The translations under genes and the position numbers were made by a program. Shown here one piece after another: positions 24,437 through 32,617 of a DNA stretch of 41,593 nucleotides. Under the pieces are notes generated by a model. The model saw nothing but the letters and a program-made list of their open reading frames with translations, did not search any database and was not told the DNA's origin. The DNA is from Candidatus Thiodiazotropha sp. (ex Epidulcina cf. delphinae) (GTDB taxonomy: Bacteria > Pseudomonadota > Gammaproteobacteria > Chromatiales > Chromatiaceae), in the NCBI GenBank assembly GCA_025656455.1, contig JAHXHS010000044.1, positions 1 through 41,593 on the forward strand. The letters run 5' to 3'. Position 1 is the stretch's first letter. Every line of letters starts with the position of its first letter.

Positions 24437-26146
24437 ATGGGTGGCCCTATTATGTCAGTCTCATCCTGGTACGTTGCAACCGTCAGTCTGTTATTCGAGC
24501 GTTTTAAGATCCGTACGCTGGTTTTTATGGGGATGACGTTTTTTATTGCATTGATGTTATTCGCCACCCTGTTTGCCCAATATCAGTTGGGACGCACCAT
24601 GGATGATCTCTCAAAGGCCGCAGAGCAGGCTGCCGACATTCGAACCATCGTAGAAGAAGTTGAGCAGGGTTCAAAACTTGCGTCTTTATCGGCTTCCAAG
24701 CTTAGCGAAGATATGAATCAGACCTTGGTCAGCATGCTGCGAACCAACGTGGCGGATATGGGTATGATTCAGTCGGCATTCGAAAAGATGGTGAAAAATC
24801 TCGATAAACTGATTGAAAGTGGTGAGGAAGATCCAACCATGCTCATGTTGGAAATTGAAGATATCTATGAGCAGGTGAGAAAGGAGTCACTGCCTCGCGT
24901 TCGATCCATTGTCAGCGAGTTTGAGAAGGCGGCGGTAGAAGGCGATCGTCAGGCACAGGTGGCAAAAGAGTTGCAGTCGTTTGCGGAGACCTTTAAGGAA
25001 AAATCCGTTACAGCGGTTCGGGCATCGGCTGTTATTGAGCAGGACTCCGCGTTATCGGTACAAAGAGCGGAAGAGAATATGCAGCTGTTACTGGCTATTA
25101 TTGGTATCACTATCCTTTTTGTCTTCATTACCTCATTCAATACCTATCTTGTCATCAACCGGCCGATTTCTCTGATGCGCGAGAGGATCAAGGATATTGC
25201 TGAAGGCGAGGGGGATTTGACCAAGCGGCTCAACGAAGATGCAAAGAATGAGTTGGGAGAGCTTTCCCACTGGTTTAATGTTTTTATGGATAAACTGCAG
25301 GCGCTGGTTGGAAACGTCAAAGACTCAACCGGCAAGATGGCAAGTGCTGCTTCTCAAATGCTTGAGATGACCAAGGAATCAAGCTCCGGGGTGCTTCATC
25401 AGAAATCCAAGACAGAAGAGATCGTTCATGCTATGCAGAATCTCTCTGTGACGGTGGATGGCGTTGCAGAGAGTGCCACAGAGGCGGATAAGGCTACGGG
25501 ATCCGCGGAAAAGGAATCCGTAAAGGGCAGTGAGGATCTGCGTAAGACCATCAGCAGCATCACTTCCCTGGCTGAAGAGATTGACACTGCCGCAAGCATC
25601 ATCAACGGTTTTCAAAAGGACAGTGAGGATATCGGTGGCGTTCTGGATGTGATTAAAGGAATTGCCGAGCAGACGAATCTTCTGGCGCTTAACGCAGCGA
25701 TCGAGGCGGCGCGCGCAGGCGAACAGGGCCGGGGATTCGCCGTTGTGGCCGATGAAGTGAGAACGCTGGCGACACGCACCCAGGAATCCACTCAGGAGAT
25801 ACAGGCGATAATCATCCGCTTGCAGTCAGGCGCCGAGAAAGCGGTCGATGCCATGAATTCAGGTCGAACCCGTGGTCACGAGACGGCGCAGCAGGCGCAA
25901 CAGGCCGGTGTGTCCCTGGAGTCGATAACCCACGCTATCGATGTCATCTCAGCAATCAACTCAAAAATTGCCAGCACGACGGATGATCAGCGACAGGTTG
26001 CCTCTGATGTCAATGAAGGTATCAACACCATTAGTCAGGTCTCGGAGCAGACAGCCGTCAGGGCGGAACAGACTTCGCAGCAGGGGCATGCCGTTTCCCA
26101 GCTCGCACAGGAGCTGCAGGCTTCCGTCAAGCAATTCAAAGTGTGA
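24437..26146 (+). CDS. Methyl-accepting chemotaxis protein
   Basis: A transmembrane chemoreceptor of 569 residues. TM1 is at about 28-47, a helical periplasmic domain runs from 48 to 215, TM2 is at about 216-240, HAMP at about 238-290, and the signalling hairpin tip GIAEQTNLLALNAAIEAARAGEQGRGFAVVADEVR at about 408-442 is fully conserved. The periplasmic domain has no PilJ QRM motif of its own, unlike the protein encoded just upstream. The start is either 24437 or the ATG five codons later, and neither has a strong ribosome site. No CheBR-binding pentapeptide is seen at the C-terminus (QFKV). Confidence 0.93.
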   Translation: MGGPIMSVSSWYVATVSLLFERFKIRTLVFMGMTFFIALMLFATLFAQYQLGRTMDDLSKAAEQAADIRTIVEEVEQGSKLASLSASKLSEDMNQTLVSMLRTNVADMGMIQSAFEKMVKNLDKLIESGEEDPTMLMLEIEDIYEQVRKESLPRVRSIVSEFEKAAVEGDRQAQVAKELQSFAETFKEKSVTAVRASAVIEQDSALSVQRAEENMQLLLAIIGITILFVFITSFNTYLVINRPISLMRERIKDIAEGEGDLTKRLNEDAKNELGELSHWFNVFMDKLQALVGNVKDSTGKMASAASQMLEMTKESSSGVLHQKSKTEEIVHAMQNLSVTVDGVAESATEADKATGSAEKESVKGSEDLRKTISSITSLAEEIDTAASIINGFQKDSEDIGGVLDVIKGIAEQTNLLALNAAIEAARAGEQGRGFAVVADEVRTLATRTQESTQEIQAIIIRLQSGAEKAVDAMNSGRTRGHETAQQAQQAGVSLESITHAIDVISAINSKIASTTDDQRQVASDVNEGINTISQVSEQTAVRAEQTSQQGHAVSQLAQELQASVKQFKV

Positions 26147-26151
26147 AGCCC

Positions 26152-26169
26152 CGGCGTTACCGGACGCCG
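26152..26169. other. Hairpin between convergent MCP and phbB genes
   Basis: CGGCGT and ACGCCG pair around a six-base loop within the 35-base gap between the two stops. No T-run follows in either direction, so terminator function is only possible. Confidence 0.35.
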
Positions 26170-26181
26170 ATCCGCCCGTCA

Positions 26182-26931
26182 TCAGGACATATGCTGCCCG
26201 CCATTGATGGAGAAATCGGAGCCCGTTACGTAACCACAGTCATCGCTGCAGAGAAAGGTGACCGCCTTACCGATCTCTTCCGGGGCGCCCAGGCGTCCCA
26301 CAGGAATTTGTTTAATGATCTTGTCAAGCACCTGTTGCGGGATCTTTGCCACCATCGGGGTCAGGACATAGCCGGGTGAAACGGTATTGACCGTGACCCC
26401 CTTGGCAGCCACTTCCTGGGCAAGGGCCTTGGTGAATCCGTGGATCCCCGCTTTGGCCGCCGAGTAGTTGCATTGGCCGAACTGACCTTTCTGGGCATTT
26501 ACCGACGAGATGTTGACGATCCTGCCGAATCCCTTGTCGAGCATCGGGTTGATCACTAGGCGGGTCATGTGAAACATGCTGTCCAGGTTGGCGGTGAGCA
26601 CCTGATCCCACTGTTCCCAGGACATTTTACGGAAGGTCCCGTCGCGGGTGATGCCGGCATTGTTCACCAGGATGTCGACACTGCCGTCAGCTATCTCTTC
26701 GACATGCGCTACGCATGCGCTGCAAGACGCTTCGTCGGTGACGTCCCCATAGGCGATCAGAATATCGTAACCCGCGGTCTTCTGCGCTTCCTGCCAGGCC
26801 TTGGCCTTGTCGTGGTTGCCGCCTGAGTTGTATCCGGCAACAACCTTTACCCCCGCGTCCGCCAATGCGTGACAGATAGCGGTGCCGATTCCGCCGGTGC
26901 CGCCTGTAACCAGTGCGATTCTCTGTGTCAT
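26182..26931 (-). CDS. phbB: Acetoacetyl-CoA reductase
   Basis: An NADPH-dependent SDR that makes (R)-3-hydroxybutyryl-CoA for polyhydroxybutyrate synthesis. It has 249 residues. The cofactor motif TGGTGGIG is at 9-16, and the catalytic residues are Ser143, Tyr156 and Lys160 (GQFGQCNYSAAKAG). The segments NAGITRDGTFRKM and VSPGYVLTPMV are diagnostic of PhbB/PhaB over FabG. The start at 26931 has GAGGGGAC upstream. No other polyhydroxyalkanoate gene is in the window, so the gene is solitary here. Confidence 0.93.
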   Translation of the reverse strand: MTQRIALVTGGTGGIGTAICHALADAGVKVVAGYNSGGNHDKAKAWQEAQKTAGYDILIAYGDVTDEASCSACVAHVEEIADGSVDILVNNAGITRDGTFRKMSWEQWDQVLTANLDSMFHMTRLVINPMLDKGFGRIVNISSVNAQKGQFGQCNYSAAKAGIHGFTKALAQEVAAKGVTVNTVSPGYVLTPMVAKIPQQVLDKIIKQIPVGRLGAPEEIGKAVTFLCSDDCGYVTGSDFSINGGQHMS

Positions 26932-26988
26932 GTCTGTCCCCTCTTTTGCGGTTAATATTAATCCGGCGATGCCTCGCCTTCTGACTCG

Positions 26989-27017
26989 AAGCTATCCTTG
27001 TTCGTCGATTATGTCAA
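26989..27017 (-). promoter_or_regulatory. Candidate promoter of phbB
   Basis: On the minus strand TTGACA (27017-27012) is perfect. After 17 bases comes TAGCTT (26994-26989), a poor -10. It lies about 60 bases before the start codon. It may need an activator. Confidence 0.4.
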
Positions 27018-27086
27018 AGTTGCGGCTATTTTCGGCTTTGTCTTGATAAGGTTTTTCCCCTGATCGAGCGGGTCAAGGAACAGCCT

Positions 27087-27685
27087 ATGAATAACCATTC
27101 AATCCAAGCTGTTTCTGAGTCACTTCGCGGCGATTATTCTGGTCTCTGGCAGCGTCGGCACCTATTTCTACCAAAGCGCCACCGGGAATCTGATGCGCGC
27201 CCTGCAGTCGCGGCTGAAGAACAGCGCCGCCCTGATCAGCCAGGGATTGAATGCGCAAAATCTGGATCGGATCCGCGATAGCGAAGACAGGTCGTTGCCT
27301 ATCTATGCAAAAAACGTCCAGGCCTTGCGTGACTTCGTCAAAGCCAATCCGGATATCGCTTTCATCTATAGTGATGCGTAAAGTTAAGGATAAGGTTTTT
27401 TTCGTTCTCGATTCCGATATCCAGGAGCCTGCCATGCCGGGGGAGGAGTACACGCCTTACATACCGGCATTGATGGAAGGCTTCATACGTCCCTCTGTCG
27501 ACCGTGCGATCACCCATGATCGTTGGGGATATTTTCTGTCAGGTTACTCTCCCCTTGACGGCGGCGAGGACGAATATCTCGTGGGAATCGACATGCGCGC
27601 CGATGAAGTGCAGCGTAAGTTCGAGCAGATACGGCTGGCGGGTATCCTCTCCCTCGCCTTGATTCGTCGAATCACAACCCACTAA
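27087..27685 (+). pseudogene. Decayed membrane sensor gene (Cache-like domain), frameshifted and truncated
   Basis: Three reading frames join into one sensible protein. ATG at 27087 starts MNNHSIQ. After a frame change near 27107-27111, the frame reads a membrane helix (SHFAAIILVSGSVGTYFYQ) and a periplasmic sensor segment up to NPDIAFIY near 27370. After a second frame change near 27373-27385 it continues KVKDKVFFVLDSD to about 27660 with a further hydrophobic stretch. The product then stops, with no HAMP or cytoplasmic output domain. The layout resembles the N-terminal half of a Cache-type sensor (cyclase or kinase). Two frameshifts and loss of the output half argue for a pseudogene. Confidence 0.75.
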
Positions 27686-27708
27686 AACCACCACGAATCT
27701 CTTCTCCA

Positions 27709-28374
27709 TTGCAGGAAGTTTCGCCGGGATTCACAATATACTTCCCATCAATAGAATCACCGGGAGATAGACCCGTGCCGATCGATTGGCAAACAACCCA
27801 TGCCGCTGTCTGGCGTCCGCGCAAGGCGTATCTGAAACCGATACGACACATCGATCGGATCGGGCTTGACCAGTTGGTGGATAGAAACGACCTGCTGGAG
27901 CTGCCGGAAATCGTGGACGATGTCCGGGAACAGCCACAGCGTTTCGTGGTATTCTGCGACGACCTGACCTTCGAGCAGGGCGAGGCATCCTATCGGGCGC
28001 TGAAGAGTGTGCTGGATGGATCCATCGAAGCACCGCCGGCCAATGTGCTTATCTATGCAACCTCGAACAGGCGCCACCTGTTGCCTGAGAAGATGAGCGA
28101 AAACGATGAGGCGCGCTTGGTGGGAGGCGACCTCCACCTGGGCGACACCACGGAAGAGAAGCTGGCCCTGTCGGATCGATTCGGACTCTGGCTCTCTTTC
28201 TATCCTGTCAATTGGCAGGGTTATCTGGCGATAGTCGACAGCTATTTTCCAGACTATCCCGGAGACCGTGAAGCATTGCACGAAGCGGCCAAACAGTTCG
28301 CCATGGCGCGTGGTGGCGGCAAAAGCGGTCGAGCCGCCAGGCAGTTCTTCAACATCTTTTCAGAGATAAGTTGA
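27709..28374 (+). pseudogene. Remnant of a DUF815-family ATPase, Walker A lost
   Basis: The frame carries the C-terminal two thirds of a DUF815 P-loop protein: NDLLELPEIVDDV, VVFCDDLTFEQGEASYRALKS (Walker B region), LIYATSNRRHLLPEKMSEN and RFGLWLSFYPVNW are all family hallmarks. Intact members carry a GARGTGKSS-type Walker A just before this. Here that stretch is replaced by AVWRPRKAYLK, so the nucleotide-binding loop is missing. The first 25 or so residues are unrelated and the only start is a TTG without a ribosome site. Together with the truncated sensor just upstream, this suggests a deletion that removed the 3' part of one gene and the 5' part of the next. Confidence 0.65.
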
Positions 28375-28636
28375 TAGGCTGTTGCGGAAGGATGAAAGTG
28401 CTGTACCATACGCTAAGGAGATGAGAGTTGATGTTGCTGCTATTTTGTGTCTGAACGGACAATCCCATAGACGTTTCGTGACGATATTTTTCTTGCCTAA
28501 GCAAGCCTTGTCCAAGCGATCCTGACCGGAAGTGATACGACTGCCCGTGTTGGCGATGACGCGATAGGCCAGGCAGTCAGAAGAGAAAATCTGGATAAAT
28601 CCCAAGTATCGGAATAACACAGCGGATTTCTATGCC
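28375..28636. other. Non-coding stretch upstream of the carbonic anhydrase terminator
   Basis: No convincing gene in any frame. It runs from the decayed ATPase gene to a strong terminator at 28637-28662. It could be eroded coding sequence, a small RNA, or the 5' leader of the carbonic anhydrase gene. No promoter with both boxes was identified. Confidence 0.4.
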
Positions 28637-28662
28637 CCGCGCATTCTATGCGCGGATTTTTT
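28637..28662 (+). terminator. Rho-independent terminator 45 bases before the carbonic anhydrase start
   Basis: CCGCGCAT-TCT-ATGCGCGG is an eight-base perfect stem with a three-base loop, followed by A and six T. It is followed by a 12-base perfect palindrome, GGGAGATCTCCC (28668-28679), and then the ribosome site. It either ends an upstream transcript or acts as an attenuator in the leader. Confidence 0.85.
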
Positions 28663-28707
28663 ATGACGGGAGATCTCCCATAAGAGCCATTAAGGAAGGA
28701 TATAAGT

Positions 28708-29454
28708 ATGAAGATGAAGACGATATGTACGGTAACCCTGGTTGTCGCGCTTGCGTCGGTAACTGACGTATTTTCGGCCGGAAAGGCCCATTGGACATAT
28801 TCTGGCGCTGAGGGCCCTGAGCATTGGGGTGAACTGGATAAATCTTTTAAAACTTGTTCGTCGGGCAAAAATCAGTCGCCTGTCAATCTTACCGAAATGG
28901 TTGAAGGCGAGCTTCCCAAGATCGCTGTGGAATACCAGGCCGGCGGTAATCAGATTGTGAATAACGGCCACACCATCAAAATCAACTATGCGCCCGGCAG
29001 CACCATCGCGGTGGCGGGTCATGGCTTCGAACTGAAGCAAGTACATTTTCATTCGCCGAGTGAAAACACCATCCAAGGGAACGCCTATCCAATGGAGGCC
29101 CATTTCGTTCATGCCGACAAAGATGGCAACTTGGCGGTTATAGCGGTGATGTACAAGCGCGGAGATAAGAATGCCGAGCTGGAAAAGGCGTGGGCGCAGA
29201 TGCCGGAACATGCGGGAGAGAAACAGGCGTTGTCAAAGACCGTCGATGCGGCTGCGCTTTTGCCCTCTGACCAGGACTATTACCGCTTCAACGGTTCCCT
29301 CACCACGCCGCCGTGTTCCGAGGGCGTCACCTGGCTGGTAATGAAACACTCAGATACCGCCTCAAAGGAACAGTTGGAAAAGTTTGCAAAGGTCATGCAC
29401 CATCCGAACAACCGGCCGGTTCAACCGATCAACGCACGTGTGATAATCCAATAA
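28708..29454 (+). CDS. Periplasmic alpha-type carbonic anhydrase
   Basis: A zinc enzyme for CO2/bicarbonate interconversion outside the cytoplasm. It has 248 residues with a signal peptide (cleavage near FSA-GKAHW, about residue 24). Zinc ligands are His113, His115 (VHFHSPSE) and His132 (EAHFVHAD). Cys50 and Cys203 (LTTPPCSEG) are placed for the usual disulfide. Further family motifs are HWGELDKSFKTCSSGKNQSPVNL and NRPVQPINAR. AAGGAAGGA lies upstream of the start. The gene stands alone between two terminators. In an autotroph it would help supply inorganic carbon, which is inference. Confidence 0.95.
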   Translation: MKMKTICTVTLVVALASVTDVFSAGKAHWTYSGAEGPEHWGELDKSFKTCSSGKNQSPVNLTEMVEGELPKIAVEYQAGGNQIVNNGHTIKINYAPGSTIAVAGHGFELKQVHFHSPSENTIQGNAYPMEAHFVHADKDGNLAVIAVMYKRGDKNAELEKAWAQMPEHAGEKQALSKTVDAAALLPSDQDYYRFNGSLTTPPCSEGVTWLVMKHSDTASKEQLEKFAKVMHHPNNRPVQPINARVIIQ

Positions 29455-29473
29455 ATCCAATATTCCAAATCCG

Positions 29474-29524
29474 CTCCTTGTCCAGAGACAAGGAGCCGGA
29501 AACCGGCTTAGGCCGGTTTTTTTT
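29474..29524 (+). terminator. Double-hairpin terminator after carbonic anhydrase
   Basis: A first hairpin CTCCTTGTC/GACAAGGAG (29474-29495) is followed by AACCGGC-TTAG-GCCGGTT (29501-29518), which runs into eight T. The second is a standard rho-independent terminator. Confidence 0.9.
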
Positions 29525-30071
29525 GGTGCTTTCTTTCGGTGGGGTGGATAGAAAAAAGGATAAGCTTCCGTCGAGCAATATCTAAGCGTAATGAGTCCGC
29601 AAATGAACGCTAATTAACGCAAATGAACTTGTCCGAATCCATTGCCTGCCTCCTCTCCCTCAGGGCTGACTATTATTAACCCGGCAACCTATTAGGGTGC
29701 CAGGTTAATATTCACACTGGGGACGGCGGTTCGTATCAACCACCGCTATAACTTCTTCACTCTGGCGGATGCAAGAATCCAGAGCCGCCCTTAATTCAAA
29801 TCACGTGTTTGGATATCTGTTTTCCTCGAACCCGCAGGTTCAGGTAGGAGAAAAACCCCCGAAGTCAACTGAAATCCAAATCCCTGGGAGAAATACAGGT
29901 TAGCCCCATTTGCGGACAATAATCCTTCGGTTTGTGAACGGAATTATATTGATTCGCTTTTTTTTCTAGGTGACCGGAGGGAAAGGCCTTAACTGTAATT
30001 TGATCTATAATGGGTAGGCGATAGACTATTTCAACGCTGTAATAAAAACGGTTCAATAGCGGATCGAAACC
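29525..30071. other. Gene-free stretch between carbonic anhydrase and yajD
   Basis: About 550 bases with no credible gene. It holds a repeated CGCAAATGAAC (near 29600 and 29617), an inverted pair at 29675-29709, and GAACC/GGTTC near 29837-29850. TATAAT at 30006-30011 could be a -10 box for yajD but lacks a good -35. Confidence 0.4.
29675..29709. repeat. Imperfect inverted repeat
   Basis: ATTAACCCGGCA and TGCCAGGTTAAT are 12-base arms with one mismatch and an 11-base loop. The arm ATTATTAACCCGGCA also occurs at 761-775, right at the end of the NTF2-like gene, which may be chance or a short dispersed motif. Confidence 0.45.
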
Positions 30072-30446
30072 ATGCCAACGGATAATCCCACCGACAAGCT
30101 CGATCGGGTCGTTGCCCAGGCCCGCCGTGACCGGGAGGAGAGGGAAAAAGGCTATCGAGAAAGGGCGCTGAAGCTCTACCCCTGGGTGTGCGGCCGCTGT
30201 GCGCGTGAATTCACCAGGGAGAATCTGCGCGAATTGACGGTTCATCATCGCGACCACAATCATGACAATAATCCGCCGGACGGCAGCAACTGGGAGTTGT
30301 TGTGTATCTATTGCCATGACAACGAGCATTCACGCTATATCGATTCCGAGGCTGGCGATGCCTCTCAGGTCGACAAGCGGAAGCGCGCTACCGCCACTCA
30401 TAACCCGTTTGCAAACCTGGCGGACATGCTGAAGGAAAAGAAGTAA
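30072..30446 (+). CDS. yajD: HNH-domain protein of the YajD family
   Basis: A 124-residue protein closely similar to E. coli YajD over YREKALKIYPWVCGRC and the end NPFADL. The HNH/zinc core is complete: Cys40 and Cys43, VHHRDHNHDNNP (58-68), and Cys78, Cys81-His82 and His86. HNH proteins are usually nucleases, but YajD has no assigned cellular role that I can state. The charged N-terminus (RRDREEREKG) is slightly longer than in E. coli. It is convergent with the lipoprotein gene, with eight bases between stops. Confidence 0.9.
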   Translation: MPTDNPTDKLDRVVAQARRDREEREKGYRERALKLYPWVCGRCAREFTRENLRELTVHHRDHNHDNNPPDGSNWELLCIYCHDNEHSRYIDSEAGDASQVDKRKRATATHNPFANLADMLKEKK

Positions 30447-30454
30447 AGACCGGC

Positions 30455-31624
30455 TTATGGGCGTGCGTCATCTGTTGCGGCATGCTTAATTTTCAGCGAT
30501 ACAAGCCTTAACTCAGATGAAAGAAATCCGTTCTCCCTCGAGTAGGTGACATAAATCGTTTGACCGCCGTCCTGGTCGTATTCGGGGTGGTGAAGCGCAT
30601 CGTATACCCAACCGATGTCATTATCCGGCGGGATCGCGTCAAAGGCTTTTTCAGCCCTTGACCAGGGGCCTTCGGGAGCGATGGCAGTGCGGAACATGAC
30701 CGCCCTATCCATGGGCTCGTTGTAAATTGCGATATATCTATTGATATAGGGATTGTACGAGACAGACATGATGTCGTTGCCGTTGAAAAGCGCAATCGCC
30801 TCTTTGATGTTGTCTGACCAGCCGCCGTTCCAGGACAGGTATTCCCAGGCAGAGCGTCGATGGGCATTCTCCAGGGCTACTCTGCCGAGCCGGCAGGGTT
30901 TTTCATACCCTTCAAGACGGCATGCGTAGACATACATATCAGCGCCGACCACGGTAGCCGCACTGCCGAAACCAGGCTCATCCTCGCTAAACATCATGGT
31001 CGGGTAGTGTTGGTCGATATCGAACCGGTAGCGTTCGGGCGAGCCGTTGAAATCGGTCCATTGGGCGAGCGAGCAGCCGACGGCTGAAAAGTTGAATGAG
31101 CCCGGCTCGGCATAGACCTTTTCATAAAAAACCAGCATTCTCTCCCTGTCAGGGTCAGGGACCATCACCTTTGGCCATAACGCCCAACGGGCGCCACAGG
31201 GTTGCTCGATGCAGTTGTCGATGGCGTGATCAATATTGAACTGCAACTCCTCAGGCTCAAGAGGAAAAAACTGTCTGGGCGAGCCGACCGAATCAAGCCG
31301 CTCATTGAACGAGTCGATACCGTCGCCGGCATCGAGTTCGTTTGTATAGGACCAGGTGTTTCCGACCAGACGCTGCCCATGCTCATCGCTTTGATTCAGA
31401 AAGGTATCGCCGTAGAGCCATACCGAATAGCCCTCGAACATGGCGCTGTAACCGCCGTCACGTCCCCTGATCAGCGGATGGGTCGCAACCGGGCCGAGAT
31501 CGGTTGCCTCGATGATCTTCAATTCCGCCGCCGGCATATTGGCGTCCGGGTCCGAGGAGCAGCCGTGAATGAAAAAAGATGCCAAGACAGCGGCATGGAT
31601 TGTTCGTCTATGGGTAGTGCTCAT
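30455..31624 (-). CDS. DUF4185-like lipoprotein
   Basis: A 389-residue predicted lipoprotein. The signal ends in FIHGC with the lipid-bearing Cys at position 22. The body has the repeated strand pattern of a five-bladed beta-propeller: RGRDGGYSAMFEGYSVWLYGDT, RWALWPKVMVP, YNPYINRYIAIYN and HHPEYDQDGGQTIYVTYSR. These segments recall DUF4185 and glycoside-hydrolase-like propellers. Four to six cysteines could form disulfides. The start at 31624 has GGAGAAA upstream. No catalytic residues can be named with confidence, and the function is unknown. Confidence 0.7.
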   Translation of the reverse strand: MSTTHRRTIHAAVLASFFIHGCSSDPDANMPAAELKIIEATDLGPVATHPLIRGRDGGYSAMFEGYSVWLYGDTFLNQSDEHGQRLVGNTWSYTNELDAGDGIDSFNERLDSVGSPRQFFPLEPEELQFNIDHAIDNCIEQPCGARWALWPKVMVPDPDRERMLVFYEKVYAEPGSFNFSAVGCSLAQWTDFNGSPERYRFDIDQHYPTMMFSEDEPGFGSAATVVGADMYVYACRLEGYEKPCRLGRVALENAHRRSAWEYLSWNGGWSDNIKEAIALFNGNDIMSVSYNPYINRYIAIYNEPMDRAVMFRTAIAPEGPWSRAEKAFDAIPPDNDIGWVYDALHHPEYDQDGGQTIYVTYSRENGFLSSELRLVSLKIKHAATDDARP

Positions 31625-31713
31625 TCATTTTCTCCATCAAATCCCTGTGTGGACTCCTCCGCTTCCGGGTATAGTCGATGCGATCGAGATCATCATTATC
31701 ATGTTGAAGGAGT

Positions 31714-32012
31714 ACTAGTGTGGTGTAACGTATAAACTGTACCAATCAGCGAGACGCTAAGCCGTTAGCTGCGCCCCGAAGGAAGTGCCCTTGGGGTGCT
31801 AGGCGCGTTGCGCCGGGAATGGCGCGCCCTTTCCAAGCAACGCAACAACGCAGATGACGGCTTAGCGTCTCGCCCGAAGGGAGGCCCGTCAATGCCTCAA
31901 TCCTGCGTTGCAGCGCTTAACAAGGGCGCTGCCATTGTCTGCGCGCTGCGCCTGGTCTTGAGGCATTGACGGGCCTCTGATTGGTACAGTTTATACGTTA
32001 CACCACACTAGT
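31714..32012. mobile_element. MITE family 1, complete 299-bp copy
   Basis: Perfect 36-base terminal inverted repeats at 31714-31749 and 31977-32012. Inside are two more perfect inverted pairs: 15 bases (31751-31765 with 31857-31871) and 20 bases (31881-31900 with 31958-31977), so a single strand folds into two long hairpins within the terminal stem. No transposase is encoded. Comparison with the fragment at 12648 suggests the element ends at TGTGG...CCACA with flanking CTAG as target duplication, which would fit a YTAR-type target as used by IS5-group elements. It lies between the DUF4185 lipoprotein and pagL, and its last base is the first plus-strand base of the pagL stop codon. Confidence 0.93.
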
Positions 32013-32617
32013 CAGAAGAGGATTGAATATTGCAGATTGACGCCCTGTGCGTCATAAGAGGGATTTTGAGAACCGGCGCCCTGGCCGTTCGATAGGTGCA
32101 TCCATCGATAACCAAGGGCAATCTCCAGGTCATTCCGGATTGCATATCTAACAACAGGCCCTCCGCGCCACATGAAATTATAACGATCGCCACCCGCGGG
32201 AAAAGCCTTGTTGTAGAATAGAATAGATCCGCTGCCATCCAGGTGAAGGGAGACTTTGTTACCCTGCCAGAGGCGCAGGTCGGCCAGGATCCCAGGCCCT
32301 ATGCCAAATGCTTTATTTTGGTATGTGACCTCTCTGAGTGTGCCTTCGTTCAAGTCGCCTTCCAGTTGGGTGATATCGCCGCTGGCATAGGATGCAGTAA
32401 GGCCGGCGTAGATCGAAAGGCTAATCGTTTCGAATGCCTTGATCCGGGAAAACACGTTCAAGTTAGCTGTTTTGATATCCCGGGACTTGTCCTCAGGATA
32501 AAGATATTCGATGCCTAGGCGGATCGGTGATTTATCGGCTTCGCCCTCTTCTGTTGCATTCAATACAGATAAAGGCAGTATTGTCCCTAAAAGCAAAAGA
32601 CTTAGTTTACACGTCAT
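32012..32617 (-). CDS. PagL-type lipid A 3-O-deacylase (acyloxyacyl hydrolase family)
   Basis: A 201-residue outer-membrane beta-barrel with signal peptide (about 1-21) and a C-terminal phenylalanine. The PagL signature GYRWMHLSNGQG places catalytic His174 and Ser176. The usual glutamate about 12 residues later appears to be Asp189, which is a departure from the family. The enzyme would trim lipid A in the outer leaflet. Its start overlaps the stop of the methyltransferase gene (TAATG-like junction at 32617). Its stop codon abuts a MITE. Confidence 0.8.
   Translation of the reverse strand: MTCKLSLLLLGTILPLSVLNATEEGEADKSPIRLGIEYLYPEDKSRDIKTANLNVFSRIKAFETISLSIYAGLTASYASGDITQLEGDLNEGTLREVTYQNKAFGIGPGILADLRLWQGNKVSLHLDGSGSILFYNKAFPAGGDRYNFMWRGGPVVRYAIRNDLEIALGYRWMHLSNGQGAGSQNPSYDAQGVNLQYSILF

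Noticed and set aside
29865..30329. 154-codon minus-strand frame opposite yajD
   Set aside because: It overlaps the well-supported yajD gene and shows no family features.
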